From contig UZAN01041840.1 in assembly GCA_900618425.1 (NCBI GenBank), forward strand, positions 9,061 to 20,671: a DNA stretch of 11,611 bases. The letters are read 5' to 3'. The position numbers and the translations under genes were made by a program. This document shows, piece by piece, positions 1 through 7,541 of this stretch (within the stretch, counting starts at the first letter, position 1; every line of letters begins with the position of its first letter). This stretch comes from Echinostoma caproni. Taxonomy: Eukaryota > Platyhelminthes > Trematoda > Plagiorchiida > Echinostomatidae. Under the pieces are notes generated by a model. That model searched no databases. It had not been told where the DNA came from and was given only the letters and a program-made list of their open reading frames with translations.

Positions 1-394
1 CTAATGTCAGCAACCTAATGTCTCGGTTCTGGTTTGATGATGACGATGGTGATGAATTGATGGTGGTCACCACATGATAATATCCAAATGTCATATCATC
101 ACTGGAAACCGTATAACAGTGGGCTTTAGTTACTAAACTGGATGTAAATGGAAACATTTTGGGAACCCTATCTATTTTCTGAACACCCCAACCTGTTATT
201 TTCGCGGATTCTAACTTGAACATTAGTTCGCTCACTATTCAGCACTGATAGGCATTACTCCTACGTAACATAAAATTCCACAAATCGTAGAGATAAACTT
301 AATCATTGAAGATAAATCATCGCACTGTAAAAATAAAGTAAACTGAGTGAAACATATTCCACGCTGCAGCGCAACTTGAACGATAGTACAGTAA
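1..394. other. Noncoding left edge with GAT-type triplets
   Basis: No credible coding frame is visible. Positions 36-66 are rich in GAT/GGT triplets, a degenerate trinucleotide tract. The octamer CTAATGTC occurs at 1-8 and again at 15-22, a 14-bp period that may continue outside the window. An AATAAA hexamer lies near 333 but has no gene upstream to serve. The rest is AT-rich unique-looking DNA. Confidence 0.5.
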
Positions 395-421
395 TCCTTC
401 GATTGCCTGTGGACGAAATCT

Positions 422-709
422 ATGGCATTCGTTTTCCAAACTCACTCACTGGAGGATTTTTCCGGTAATGTTTTAACAACACTATCACTATCACCATCAT
501 CCGAGGCGAATCACCCAGAGGATGCCGAAAAAAGCCGGTTGGCGAACATGATCCATTTATCTTCATCGGAGCGCATGTCGCTGAGTAATGTGTTTCTGTC
601 TGCGAAGAAAGGGAACACGTATCGAAGGACGCCGGACGCCGAATGCAAACCGATCAGTTTTGAACAAATGTGGCGACTTTCGAATACCCACTTTGATGCA
701 ACGCGTTAA
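422..709 (+). CDS. Possible coding exon, unrecognised 95-residue frame
   Basis: The frame is open from 395, just after a TAA at 392-394, to a TAA at 707-709. The first ATG is at 422. The predicted product is polar and balanced in charge, with a Ser-rich middle (residues about 20-55) and a Lys/Arg-rich part after residue 60; there is no membrane segment and no signal peptide. I recognise no domain. The stretch is richer in CpG and C/G-ending codons than its flanks, which is the only positive sign of coding. The ATG context is poor (T at -3), so if real it may be an internal or terminal exon, yet no convincing acceptor precedes it and no AATAAA follows closely. A second plus frame (588-821) overlaps it and stays open about 110 bases further, so an indel or a splice could join them. 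Chance remains a good alternative. Confidence 0.2.
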   Translation: MAFVFQTHSLEDFSGNVLTTLSLSPSSEANHPEDAEKSRLANMIHLSSSERMSLSNVFLSAKKGNTYRRTPDAECKPISFEQMWRLSNTHFDATR

Positions 710-1005
710 AAGAAAAACAAATAGTAGATCAGCACGAAATCTTTTTGTGTTTTTCCTCAAACTCGATGATTTAGTTGTACCATCGGACACATGGACAAAG
801 TTGAACCGGTCACCAATGTGAATTTCTTACCACTAGAGACCGATTGATGTAATTGTTAATTTGCCCATGTTTTTGGTGATCACAATGTTTAAAATGTCCT
901 CGATAGCCACAGCTCGATAGAACAGAAAGTGTTTTCTAGTTATGGAAACTTTCAATAAGACATATCATGCTTCACGATTACGTGTTCAACTGCACTACAA
1001 ATAAT

Positions 1006-1019
1006 TGACCCTCAGGTCA
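1006..1019. promoter_or_regulatory. Inverted TGACC/GGTCA pair, nuclear-receptor-like
   Basis: TGACC at 1006-1010 faces GGTCA at 1015-1019 with a 4-bp spacer; read as hexamers it is TGACCC, 2 bp, AGGTCA, an everted pair of AGGTCA-type half-sites. Nuclear receptors of animals bind such half-sites. No promoter is visible next to it, and a pair of pentamers can easily arise by chance. Confidence 0.15.
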
Positions 1020-1275
1020 GTCCGAAGTAACAATAGTACATGAAGAGGCCTTACAAACACGTACAAAACGTTACTGCGAAAGCTTAACTCTCCATAGATA
1101 TACATTGCGCGAGACTGTGAAATATTGTCTCATTCATACGGCACGTTTGTACAAAAATTCAAAATTCCCAGAACAGTAATTTTTCCGCAAATCACTAAAG
1201 TCTTGATGCATAGTTTCTTTTCCATCTTGTTCTTTCAGTCGTTTTTTACCATATCCATTAGGGCATAAGTACGAT

Positions 1276-1294
1276 CACGATAGCGGCTATCGTG
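1276..1294. repeat. 19-bp perfect odd palindrome
   Basis: CACGATAGC and GCTATCGTG are perfect reverse complements around a single central G at 1285. One mismatch outward, the symmetry adds one further pair (1274 with 1296). Nine-base arms around a single base are uncommon by chance at this window size. It could be a dimeric protein-binding site or a small cruciform; function unknown. Confidence 0.6.
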
Positions 1295-1810
1295 GTGACA
1301 AAATAACATGAACTCACACGTTGCACAGTTTGCTTCTAGGAGTATGTACCATAAAATACTTTGGTGTCAAAAAAGAAAAACACAGAAGTTATGAAAAAGT
1401 GGTAACGCACTGAAATCTTCCACGGGAAAGATCCTAGGTGAAAATATGTAACGGGTCAATGAATCTAAACCAGTGCAACGCTATGAAGAACAGTGAAACT
1501 CGAGTTTAAATACTTCTTGGATGTACGGTTTATGGGATAAATTGAGACTTAAGTCCGAAAATAAAATATTCAGAATGATCAACTGAAAAGCAATCCTGTT
1601 CTGTTCAAAGGCGAGTCATTTTGATGAATTGGTATAACCTAAGGTTTGCTATTTTGTCTATTTGAAATTAACTTTTCTACTATGAATCTATACAACCTGA
1701 AAAACATCAATTTTGAGACTATGCCAAAATAGCATGGCAGAACGATGAAAAATCGGATGATTTCATCCGGTCATGGAATGGCCTTCGATCGTATACAGAG
1801 TAAATAAAAC

Positions 1811-2280
1811 ATGACTAGCATGCACCAATTTGCACCCTCAGCCATTCATCATTGTTTTCTCAATACTTCAGCTAAGAATATGATTATTTCGAATCGGCTT
1901 ACTCAAATAAAACCGAATTCAATAATGTTAAGAATGATGGATGCAAGTCGAAGTATACAATTAGGCCCAATCGATGTTCATAAGCTTCATGAGATCCTGT
2001 GCCGAATTTCAGAGCGAGAACCGGTGGATAATAATCTATTCCTTGTTATTTGATTAAGTTACATACCTTTGGATTACCCTTGACAATTATTCGATATAAA
2101 ACTGTGGTGTTTCCAATGTTAGATGCTTTGTGTACGACAGAAAGCCATCGATCACAGTGCCAAAGTGCTGCTCCCGAATTCGTGGGGAATACCCATAACT
2201 GTGTAAGTGAATCACATTCCGCTCAGTCTATTGGATATTTTGAAATCCAAATTGAAAATCATCAATTCACTTGGATTTGA
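1811..2280 (+). other. Two abutting short open frames, probably chance
   Basis: A frame from ATG 1811 to TGA 2051-2053 (80 residues) overlaps a second frame, 2050-2280, that begins at a TTG and runs 76 residues. Neither product shows a domain, signal peptide or membrane segment that I recognise. Their abutment could suggest one frame broken by an indel, but lengths near 80 codons are expected in random AT-rich DNA and no codon bias or splice sites support them. I describe the stretch as noncoding until transcript data say otherwise. Confidence 0.3.
2243..2278. repeat. AAATCCAA/TTGGATTT inverted repeat
   Basis: AAATCCAA at 2243-2250 is the perfect reverse complement of TTGGATTT at 2271-2278 with a 20-bp spacer; a third related copy, TTGGAT, lies at 2231-2236. 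TTGA/TCAA pairs inside the spacer could lengthen the stem. AT-rich and of unknown role. Confidence 0.45.
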
Positions 2281-2983
2281 TTGAATTTTCTCAGTGCAAA
2301 GATAGGATAACTGAGATATTTATTGAACACCTGAAAGTAGCAAAAACATTTTGTAATTAATGTTAAACAAAAGAAAACCTGTTGGTTATTCAGTACTAAT
2401 ATTTTCTTCATCATCGATTTAAATAATGACAAATTGTCTAACAGGAAGGGTTAATACACTTGCACAAAGTTAAAATCCGTGTAGCTTGTTTGACAGCCAG
2501 ACCGAGCATTTTGGGGAACCCAGATGAATATCACGTGACCGAATTTTTCGAGAAATTGGTTTTTGTTTGAGAAGAACATTTTGTTCTATCCGAGATAAAG
2601 CAGGTCTTAACAAAGGTTACCCATGATTATTTGAAACAGTCCTGTCGGTCATTCCTTCTAAAATTTTGCGCTTTTCGTTTTGCGTTCTTTTTGTTTATCA
2701 TTCCAGAGCATTTATGATTGTAGACGCAAATTGGGTTCCTAACATCTAAGACCTCCAAGCGCTCACAAAGCAAGTGTTTATGTTGCGTGCTATGCTTCAA
2801 ACCTCAAGATTAATTAGGACGAAAATGAGGCTGATGGAGGGGGTGGTATATTTCCTTTGACAAAGGAAAACAAACCTTCATTGAAAGAAAATAGCTGATT
2901 CAATCATCTCATGCTCGTCATTGTAAATAGCAGAAGTGAATGCTTATGATTATGAACAGCTAATAATTGCACAAATGTCATAC
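2281..2983. other. Noncoding stretch containing one E-box
   Basis: No open frame of note. CACGTG lies at 2532-2537 in the context TCACGTGACC. A G-rich patch is present around 2836-2848. Otherwise the stretch is AT-rich and unremarkable. Confidence 0.5.
2532..2537. promoter_or_regulatory. E-box CACGTG in TCACGTGACC
   Basis: A canonical bHLH-binding hexamer with the flanks TCACGTGACC. The same nine bases CACGTGACC recur at 2987-2995, about 455 bp downstream. USF/TFE/Myc-type bHLH factors of animals bind such sites; occupancy here is inference. Confidence 0.25.
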
Positions 2984-2995
2984 GGTCACGTGACC
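2984..2995. promoter_or_regulatory. 12-bp palindromic E-box GGTCACGTGACC
   Basis: The twelve bases are a perfect palindrome centred on CACGTG and match the GTCACGTGAC form favoured by USF/TFE/MITF-type bHLH-zipper factors. It sits about 290 bp upstream of the small signal-peptide-like frame at 3283. A less AT-rich stretch (about 2985-3190) follows. A promoter here is possible but no TATA box or initiator is evident. Confidence 0.35.
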
Positions 2996-3282
2996 ACACT
3001 GGTCTATCTGTCCGAATAGTATGGCCCTCGCTCTACGCTGTCGGAGCTCTCTGTAATCACTTACCCGTTTGTTTCCAAAACTGGACGCTGAATGCAACTA
3101 AATATTGTTCCAACTAATATCTGGCGCCTTCATGAGTGAGCCGATTGTCATTTTGGCCTGACCTAGTCGAGGGGCTTTGACAGTTCCCCAAACGTCTCTA
3201 TTACGTGAAAGGTTACTTCCGTCAATACTCACTGTTAATTAACAACTGACCTAATAGGAAAAACAGGGAAAATTTCTTGCGA

Positions 3283-3384
3283 ATGGGATTTTTGTTGTTC
3301 TTGCTGCCGTCGTTGTTGTTATGGTTGCTGTTCCTTTCAACAGCCAACATAATTACAAAATCCAGCCCGACAAACACAGTATAG
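3283..3384 (+). CDS. Possible signal-peptide exon or micro-ORF (33 residues)
   Basis: ATG at 3283 opens a 33-codon frame ending in TAG at 3382-3384. Residues 3-18 are almost all Leu/Phe with one Pro and one Trp, followed by Ser-Thr-Ala at 19-21, which looks like the hydrophobic core and cleavage region of a secretory signal peptide; the last 12 residues are polar, rich in Thr and Ser. It could be a first exon of a secreted protein, with the only downstream GT (3379) as a weak donor. Against this, the Leu run is encoded by a TTG/CTG triplet tract, so simple-repeat DNA alone would give it, and the base at -3 is C. The frame two bases out of step (open from 3258 to a stop ending at 3506) is also hydrophobic, with a Val/Ala run just before its ATG at 3321. 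No family recognised. Confidence 0.18.
   Translation: MGFLLFLLPSLLLWLLFLSTANIITKSSPTNTV
3292..3333 (+). repeat. Interrupted TTG/GCT trinucleotide tract
   Basis: Mostly TTG, GTT and GCT triplets with a few substitutions over about 42 bp. It underlies the Leu-rich and Val-rich translations in two frames. Confidence 0.7.
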
Positions 3385-3506
3385 AATTATCGAAATCTTT
3401 TCAATGGCCTGAAGTACAATATTTTATTTTTTTCTTAAATCTAATGAGTTGCGTTTTCACCATTAGCTTGTTATACAAAAGTCCGGTGTTGAAATTTATT
3501 TTATAA

Positions 3507-4484
3507 CATAAAGATTAAAAGACGTTTCCTTTGATTCAGCAATTTCATTAGAAAGTATTTTTTCTATTGGTGAAAATAAATGAATAAGTACATTCTGTAA
3601 GTCACTGTTTTTTGGAAACCCATTTAGGAATGACTGATGGAGTTCGCTCGACTTGAGGTGAAGTACACTTAAAGAACACATCAAGCCAGTTACTAGAGAC
3701 CGATGGATAACTCAGCAGATTATACGTATTTTCTCAATGTTGTTTTAGAACGAATCACAATCTTGTGGGCGACTGCAAAGGTACTAAGTCGTCCAAATGT
3801 GCTCACATCTGACTGTCTGAACAAGATAGACATAAATTCAGTCCACGAAAATCGATGATTATATGCTGTCATACAAGAGAAATATATTTGATATGCTGAA
3901 ACATATGAAAAAGGTCAAACTACTTTTGTGGTCATGCTTTTGCCGCAGAAGGAAAACATGATCCGTTTAGAATGAGCTACGAGCACTTATCTTGCTGATT
4001 TTAATCTTATTTATATCACAAAACGAGAGAAAATGTGTAACACATTTTTCTTGTTTTTTATCCTTTGCTAATCACTACAAATCATCGTGAAACTCATGAT
4101 TTCTGATTCGCTTCTCGTAAATTCATCCATTTTGTTTCAAGCAATAACGTTGTACAGCTGGCATATCTTTCAGTTCCCTTTTTTAGTGGTTTATTGGACA
4201 GTAATGAATTGCCGTCTGCAACAAGCAGAAAAATTTTGAATATACTTAAATCCACCTGTTTTCAGTTATCGACACACAAACTGTTTCTTATAAGCCCAGA
4301 GAATCTCATCTTGATCATTTACTACTTTGGTGATTGCTTTTATAGGATAGCAAATGTCAGTTTTAGTGCACACCTCTGATGGGCAAATAAACTGTACAGA
4401 CACTCATAACATGTGATTGCCAGCCAACAAAAACATAGTTCAAGAAATAAAATAATCGAACGTGGTTGTACAAACAGAAGATCG
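3507..4484. other. Noncoding AT-rich stretch
   Basis: Only short frames (about 60 codons, for example 4194-4379) starting at non-ATG codons are present; none looks like a protein family. The 9-mer TTGCTTTTA at 4334-4342 is close to a 10-mer repeated further on. No RNA gene or transposon end was seen. Confidence 0.5.
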
Positions 4485-4505
4485 GGGATAAGCCACGATT
4501 ATCCC
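4485..4505. promoter_or_regulatory. Inverted GGATAA/TTATCC (GATA-type) pair
   Basis: GGGATAA at 4485-4491 is the perfect reverse complement of TTATCCC at 4499-4505, with a 7-bp spacer. Each arm carries a GATA core, so the pair could bind a GATA factor dimer. It lies directly beside the CpG/CCAAT block. Confidence 0.35.
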
Positions 4506-4533
4506 ATTCCCATGTGTCACTGACCTACCCCTA

Positions 4534-4656
4534 ACCCGTTTCGGGTCGGATTACCACGAGTGTACAAAGCGGCCGTGTGATTGGCTGTTTTGCTTGACCA
4601 ATAGAAATGACGGCAAATCGCGGGCCGAATACTTTGCCCAGCCCGTTCCAACGCGT
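4534..4656 (+). promoter_or_regulatory. Candidate CpG-rich promoter with paired CCAAT boxes
   Basis: This block has about 13 CpG dinucleotides in 120 bp, against much sparser flanks. It contains ATTGG at 4580-4584 in the context TGATTGGCTG (reverse complement CAGCCAATCA, a very good NF-Y site) and CCAAT at 4598-4602 in TGACCAATAG, in opposite orientation. A 5-bp stem ACCCG/CGGGT lies at 4534-4546. A GC-rich CGCGGGCC run follows at 4618-4625. NF-Y sites of this kind typically sit 60-100 bp upstream of transcription starts in TATA-less promoters. No TATA box is seen. The plus orientation is preferred because a strong splice donor follows at 4782, but inverted CCAAT boxes also suit bidirectional promoters. 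Confidence 0.35.
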
Positions 4657-4781
4657 AGAGAAAACCAGAAACATGATCTGGAAGAACAATGACTGAATTA
4701 TTCCCGTAGCTTAAAGTGGAAACCGCTTTTGGATTTACTCTCCCACACTTTGCTGTTTGTGCCCTTGAGACTAAGAGAAAC
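4657..4781 (+). other. Possible untranslated leader exon
   Basis: Downstream of the CCAAT/CpG block the sequence runs to a near-ideal splice donor, with GTAAGT at 4782-4787. The segment has only tiny ATG frames (one near 4673 and one near 4689, each a few codons), as expected for a 5' untranslated exon. The transcription start is not defined and no matching acceptor or coding exon is identified downstream. This is inference from position and the donor motif. Confidence 0.22.
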
Positions 4782-4860
4782 GTAAGTTACAATCATTGAT
4801 TACTTGCGTTTTTACATACTCAACTATACGTATTTATTATGAAGATTCTCTCAGTTTTCG

Positions 4861-5220
4861 TTTGCTTTTATTTATTGAATGATAGTACACAGGGGCTGCA
4901 GCCAGTCACAGGTGTGTTGTATGAGATACCGAAAATAAGCAAAGTTAGGCGGCTGTGGTTGGGGTGGTTCGAACACGCAAACTCGCGAACTCGCAGGCCT
5001 TAGGATTGACACTTTAACCCCGTGACTACCATGAAACAGGTACTTTATCTAAAAGCAAATAGTCTGACAATTTGACCTTCCAATATCGTTTTGAAGGTTG
5101 TTGTGCAATGTAGGATCGTAAAGTACTGAAGTGAATGTTAGTCAATATTTTGCAATTGGTGCACGAACCTTTCCTTCAAAGTTTTTCACATTGCGTTTAG
5201 GGTCAACTTATTTGCTTTTA
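4861..5220. repeat. Three copies of TTTGCTTTTA
   Basis: TTTGCTTTTA occurs at 4861-4870 (+), as its reverse complement TAAAAGCAAA at 5050-5059, and again at 5211-5220 (+). The first two face each other across 199 bp that include the tRNA-like segment, like short terminal inverted repeats, but no target-site duplication is evident outside them. Confidence 0.5.
4960..5035 (-). repeat. tRNA-derived SINE head or tRNA pseudogene (class II-like)
   Basis: On the minus strand, TAGTCACGGGGTTAA (5028 to 5014) resembles box A and D-arm of a Leu/Ser-type tRNA, and GTTCGAACC (4974 to 4966) is a box B/T-loop. The T-arm reads GCGTG-TTCGAAC-CACCC with four of five stem pairs. Box A to box B spacing, 54 nt, fits class II tRNAs, and between them GCGA-GT-TCGC can form the extra long variable arm. 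CCTAAGG at the anticodon position recalls the CTTAAGA loop of tRNA-Leu(UAA), but U33 is not kept. The anticodon and D stems do not pair well and no acceptor stem is convincing, so an active tRNA gene is unlikely. Downstream on the minus strand the sequence continues to an AATAAATAAAAG-like tail near 4866-4880, consistent with a SINE body. No flanking direct repeats found. Confidence 0.5.
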
Positions 5221-5265
5221 ACCAAATTGAAAAGGGAGGACTTAACTGATTTGCAATACAAATAA

Positions 5266-5505
5266 ATCACTTATCTGCGAGTCAAACGATTGATCAAATT
5301 ATTATTTATCCGGTTGAACCTCTGGAGTGATAATGTTAGTAGCCTTACCGGTTCCATTTGGTGGGATAAATTACAGTTTGTGAGCCGTTTGTGTCCTAGA
5401 CTTAATGACTCCGAACATATTGAACCGTTTCGCAAATGCGCTCGAAAACGATTGTTTTACCCGATCTCAAGCAAATCCTTAATTCTCCTTAATTGGAGTG
5501 AATAA
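5266..5505 (+). other. Open frame without ATG, unrecognised
   Basis: The frame is open from 5266 to a TAA at 5503-5505 (79 codons) without any ATG, so it could be coding only as an internal or last exon. The translation has charged, Cys- and Trp-containing stretches but no motif that I know. There is no clear acceptor at its start. Two copies of TCCTTAATT (5476-5484 and 5486-5494) lie near its end. The length is within the range expected by chance. Confidence 0.12.
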
Positions 5506-5758
5506 ACACAACCCTATAGAGGCGAATGGGTCGAAATCTAGCTCGAACTCCATCCGACATTATGTTTTCATGTGTGACGTGTGGATAACTAGATGACCTT
5601 CTGATCCCGTATTGTGCCTAAATAGATAATTATATAATCATAGGCTACCTATGAAAAATATCATTGATTTTCAGTCAGTTGAAATCCTTTTTATTTTGAG
5701 GAGTTACAACTGCTTGATACAAATTGTTAGATAGAAGATCGCTGTTTGCCTAGATACG

Positions 5759-5787
5759 GTCGATCGTGCGTCGATCGTTTTGTCGAT
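5759..5787 (+). repeat. GTCGAT motif at 11-12 bp spacing
   Basis: GTCGATCGT at 5759-5767 and 5770-5778, then GTCGAT at 5782-5787. The copies are spaced about one helical turn apart, so a protein contacting one face of the DNA could see all three. Confidence 0.45.
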
Positions 5788-5863
5788 TCTCGGCCCCCCG
5801 TTCTAGATTGTCTTGCGTTGCAACACACCCACAGGCTAGACAAACATCACCAAAACCAAAAAT

Positions 5864-5905
5864 TGTGCCCCTTCGATCGAATACACAAACATGGATCGGG
5901 GCACA
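5864..5905. repeat. TGTGCCCC/GGGGCACA inverted repeat
   Basis: TGTGCCCC at 5864-5871 is the perfect reverse complement of GGGGCACA at 5898-5905. Inner GATC bases (5875-5878 and 5894-5897) can extend the stem to about 12 bp if three bases bulge on the left. An E-box CACGTG (5904-5909) overlaps the right arm. Confidence 0.5.
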
Positions 5906-6319
5906 CGTGGGAAAAAAGGAGTCGAAAATGACCAACCGTGTCTGATGCATGTTGTGAAACTGACCGGAAGAAAGTGGTCTTTTGTCTTAACCGGAGGCGG
6001 GAGTTGGCGATGGGTGGACGGCTGTTGTGCATAACGTCCAACACCAGTGTTGTGCGCTTTGATATTAGGAAATGTGTTTGTTTGTCCACATACGGAGTTT
6101 CGGGTAGAAACGTGCGCACGAGAAGGAGGAAAAATAAATGAACTGAACGAAGACAAGCAAGGAACATGTGTGAGAACATGAAATATAACGAAAGCTGAAT
6201 CAATTGATTCTGATTTCACAAACTTGCCCTTTTAAGTAATATTGGAACATGTGACAAAATAGTGCTGATGTCGTATTTACGCCATGCTACAAGCATAAGC
6301 ACGAAGGGAGATGAGACGA

Positions 6320-6354
6320 GTGACGCGGTTGTACCTTTATTACAGCCGCATCAC
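6320..6354. repeat. 9-bp near-perfect hairpin
   Basis: GTGACGCGG at 6320-6328 pairs with CCGCATCAC at 6346-6354 with one mismatch, leaving a 17-nt loop. No T-tract follows and nothing suggests a known RNA. Confidence 0.4.
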
Positions 6355-6424
6355 TGACAGCAACGAATAGTACATGTCACTTTGGTGCATGGGGTATTAG
6401 ACATCTTGTTAAGTATACACATCC

Positions 6425-6444
6425 TTGTGCTTCTTGTGCTTCTT
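6425..6444 (+). repeat. 9-bp tandem duplication TTGTGCTTC
   Basis: TTGTGCTTC at 6425-6433 is repeated exactly at 6434-6442 and is followed by two bases of a third copy. A small slippage repeat. Confidence 0.7.
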
Positions 6445-6514
6445 CCGGTTGTACGCCTTCCGCCTCTACATTATTTACACAAATAGCATCTGGGAAGGAA
6501 TAGGATAGATATAA

Positions 6515-6763
6515 GTAATCCATGACATTGTCCTTCCTGGTGCTCTGTTCAGGTTCATTTCCGTTTCAATGGAGAAGTCTATCACCGATTCTCGTTTTTT
6601 TGCATACAGACAACCCTCTCTGTGGCTGCCCCATGTTGGGAAATATTTGTCGTTTCCGGTTGTTTACTTATATGCTTCGTCAAAAAAGCGAGAGTTCAGT
6701 GTCTCGTTTTTTGTGTTTGTTACTCTTCCAAGTTGGTTGAGCTTTTGTAGTACATCCCGATAA
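6515..6763 (+). other. Two overlapping hydrophobic open frames
   Basis: One frame is open from 6515 to 6763 (first ATG 6569, 64 residues); the other starts at ATG 6522 and ends at 6740 (72 residues). The 6522 frame begins with a short hydrophobic run ending Cys-Ser-Gly near residue 11, which resembles a weak signal peptide, and carries several Cys after residue 30. The 6569 frame is rich in Phe, Ser and Val in its second half. Both cannot be the gene and neither matches a family I know. A CAG/GTTCAT junction at 6550-6556 could be a weak donor. T-rich composition explains much of the hydrophobicity. Confidence 0.12.
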
Positions 6764-7541
6764 TCGGTATTTTTCAGTTAATCCCACTTTTCATTTGAGG
6801 TATTTATTCCGGTTGTAACCATTAGATCAGTTAGGCTTACATAAAGACTGGGGTTTGTTCACAAGCATATGCACAAATGCAACTGGTATAGAGAAATGAT
6901 GGGAATATAGATAAATAATACCTGATGAAGACCGTCAATTTTCTTCACCAATTCCCTCACTCTTTGTTAATACTAACCATAAACTAAATTACCAAATACC
7001 TTTTGTGGACGAAAAAGGCAGAAGTATGTTTGCGTTGCATGCAGTTGATGTTAGGTGTTTAACAAATCTTATTACTGCCGCGTGTTCCCATTCTAGCCCC
7101 ATAGACCCGCGAAATTCTTGATCGCACACAGCCTTGTCCATAGATTAATTACATAATGTCCTGTAAATCAATCTATTAACATCGTTCCCTTTTTAATTTT
7201 TATGTTCAAATTTTTGTGAATAAATTTAGTATATCACAGTGACTGTTGCACCAATAGGTAAAAACAGTACACCAACACTATCGTTCTCTGGGTACCTTCT
7301 TCTTAGCACAACTCTTCGTGGCTCCTCAAACCCTACTGTGCAGTGTTTCTGTTCTCGAGAACACGTTATTTGTGTTTATTTAAGCAGACCATGTGGTTTT
7401 CTGCATAACTGGTGGGTAAATTGTTCGCATTCGTCGTCAATCCACTTTGTTTTCTTTGATTGAAATTACCATCACTAATCATCAAGTTTCATGACTCTGA
7501 CAAATTTTTCGATGTTTTAGACCAGTGAGTATAATACTCTA

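Larger units (their letters stand above)
822..1810. other. Noncoding AT-rich stretch
   Basis: No long open frame on either strand. It holds a hormone-receptor-like inverted motif at 1006-1019 and a 19-bp odd palindrome at 1276-1294 (listed separately). A pyrimidine tract ending in CAG at 1236-1238 resembles a splice acceptor. The frame behind it is open for only 23 codons and lacks a good donor, so no exon is called. Confidence 0.5.
5731..6141 (+). other. CpG-rich open block, one frame with a single internal stop
   Basis: Reading from 5731 one plus frame stays open to 6138 except for a single TGA at 5929-5931; the two halves are about 66 and 69 codons, rich in Arg, Cys and His. Two overlapping minus frames (5836-6219, 127 codons, and 5847-6203, 118 codons) are also open. 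CpG is dense, especially at 5757-5800. Openness in several frames at once points to base composition rather than one gene, but a pseudo-exon or a promoter-type CpG block is possible. The second half contains an Arg/Lys-rich C-terminus and then AATAAA at 6133-6138. No family recognised on either strand. Confidence 0.2.

Noticed and set aside
1236..1311. Possible small exon after the pyrimidine-CAG acceptor at 1236-1238
   Set aside because: Only 23 codons are open, the donor would be poor, and the frame runs through the 19-bp palindrome.
157..2525. CATTTTGGGAACCC near 157 and CATTTTGGGGAACCC near 2507 as a dispersed repeat
   Set aside because: The similarity does not extend beyond about 15 bases on either side.
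833..3706. ACTAGAGACCGAT shared at about 833 and 3692
   Set aside because: A 13-base match without extension or structure; too short to call a repeat family.
4527..4537. CCCCTAACCC as telomere-like repeat
   Set aside because: Only a single TTAGGG-type unit, inside a CpG-rich block; no tandem array.
6919..6950. CTGATGA near 6922 as a second hammerhead-like core
   Set aside because: No hairpin stem and no GAAA follow, so the catalytic core is incomplete.
7236..7258. 18-nt micro-exon between CACAG and GTAAAA
   Set aside because: Acceptor and donor are weak and such pairs occur often by chance; no neighbouring exon supports it.
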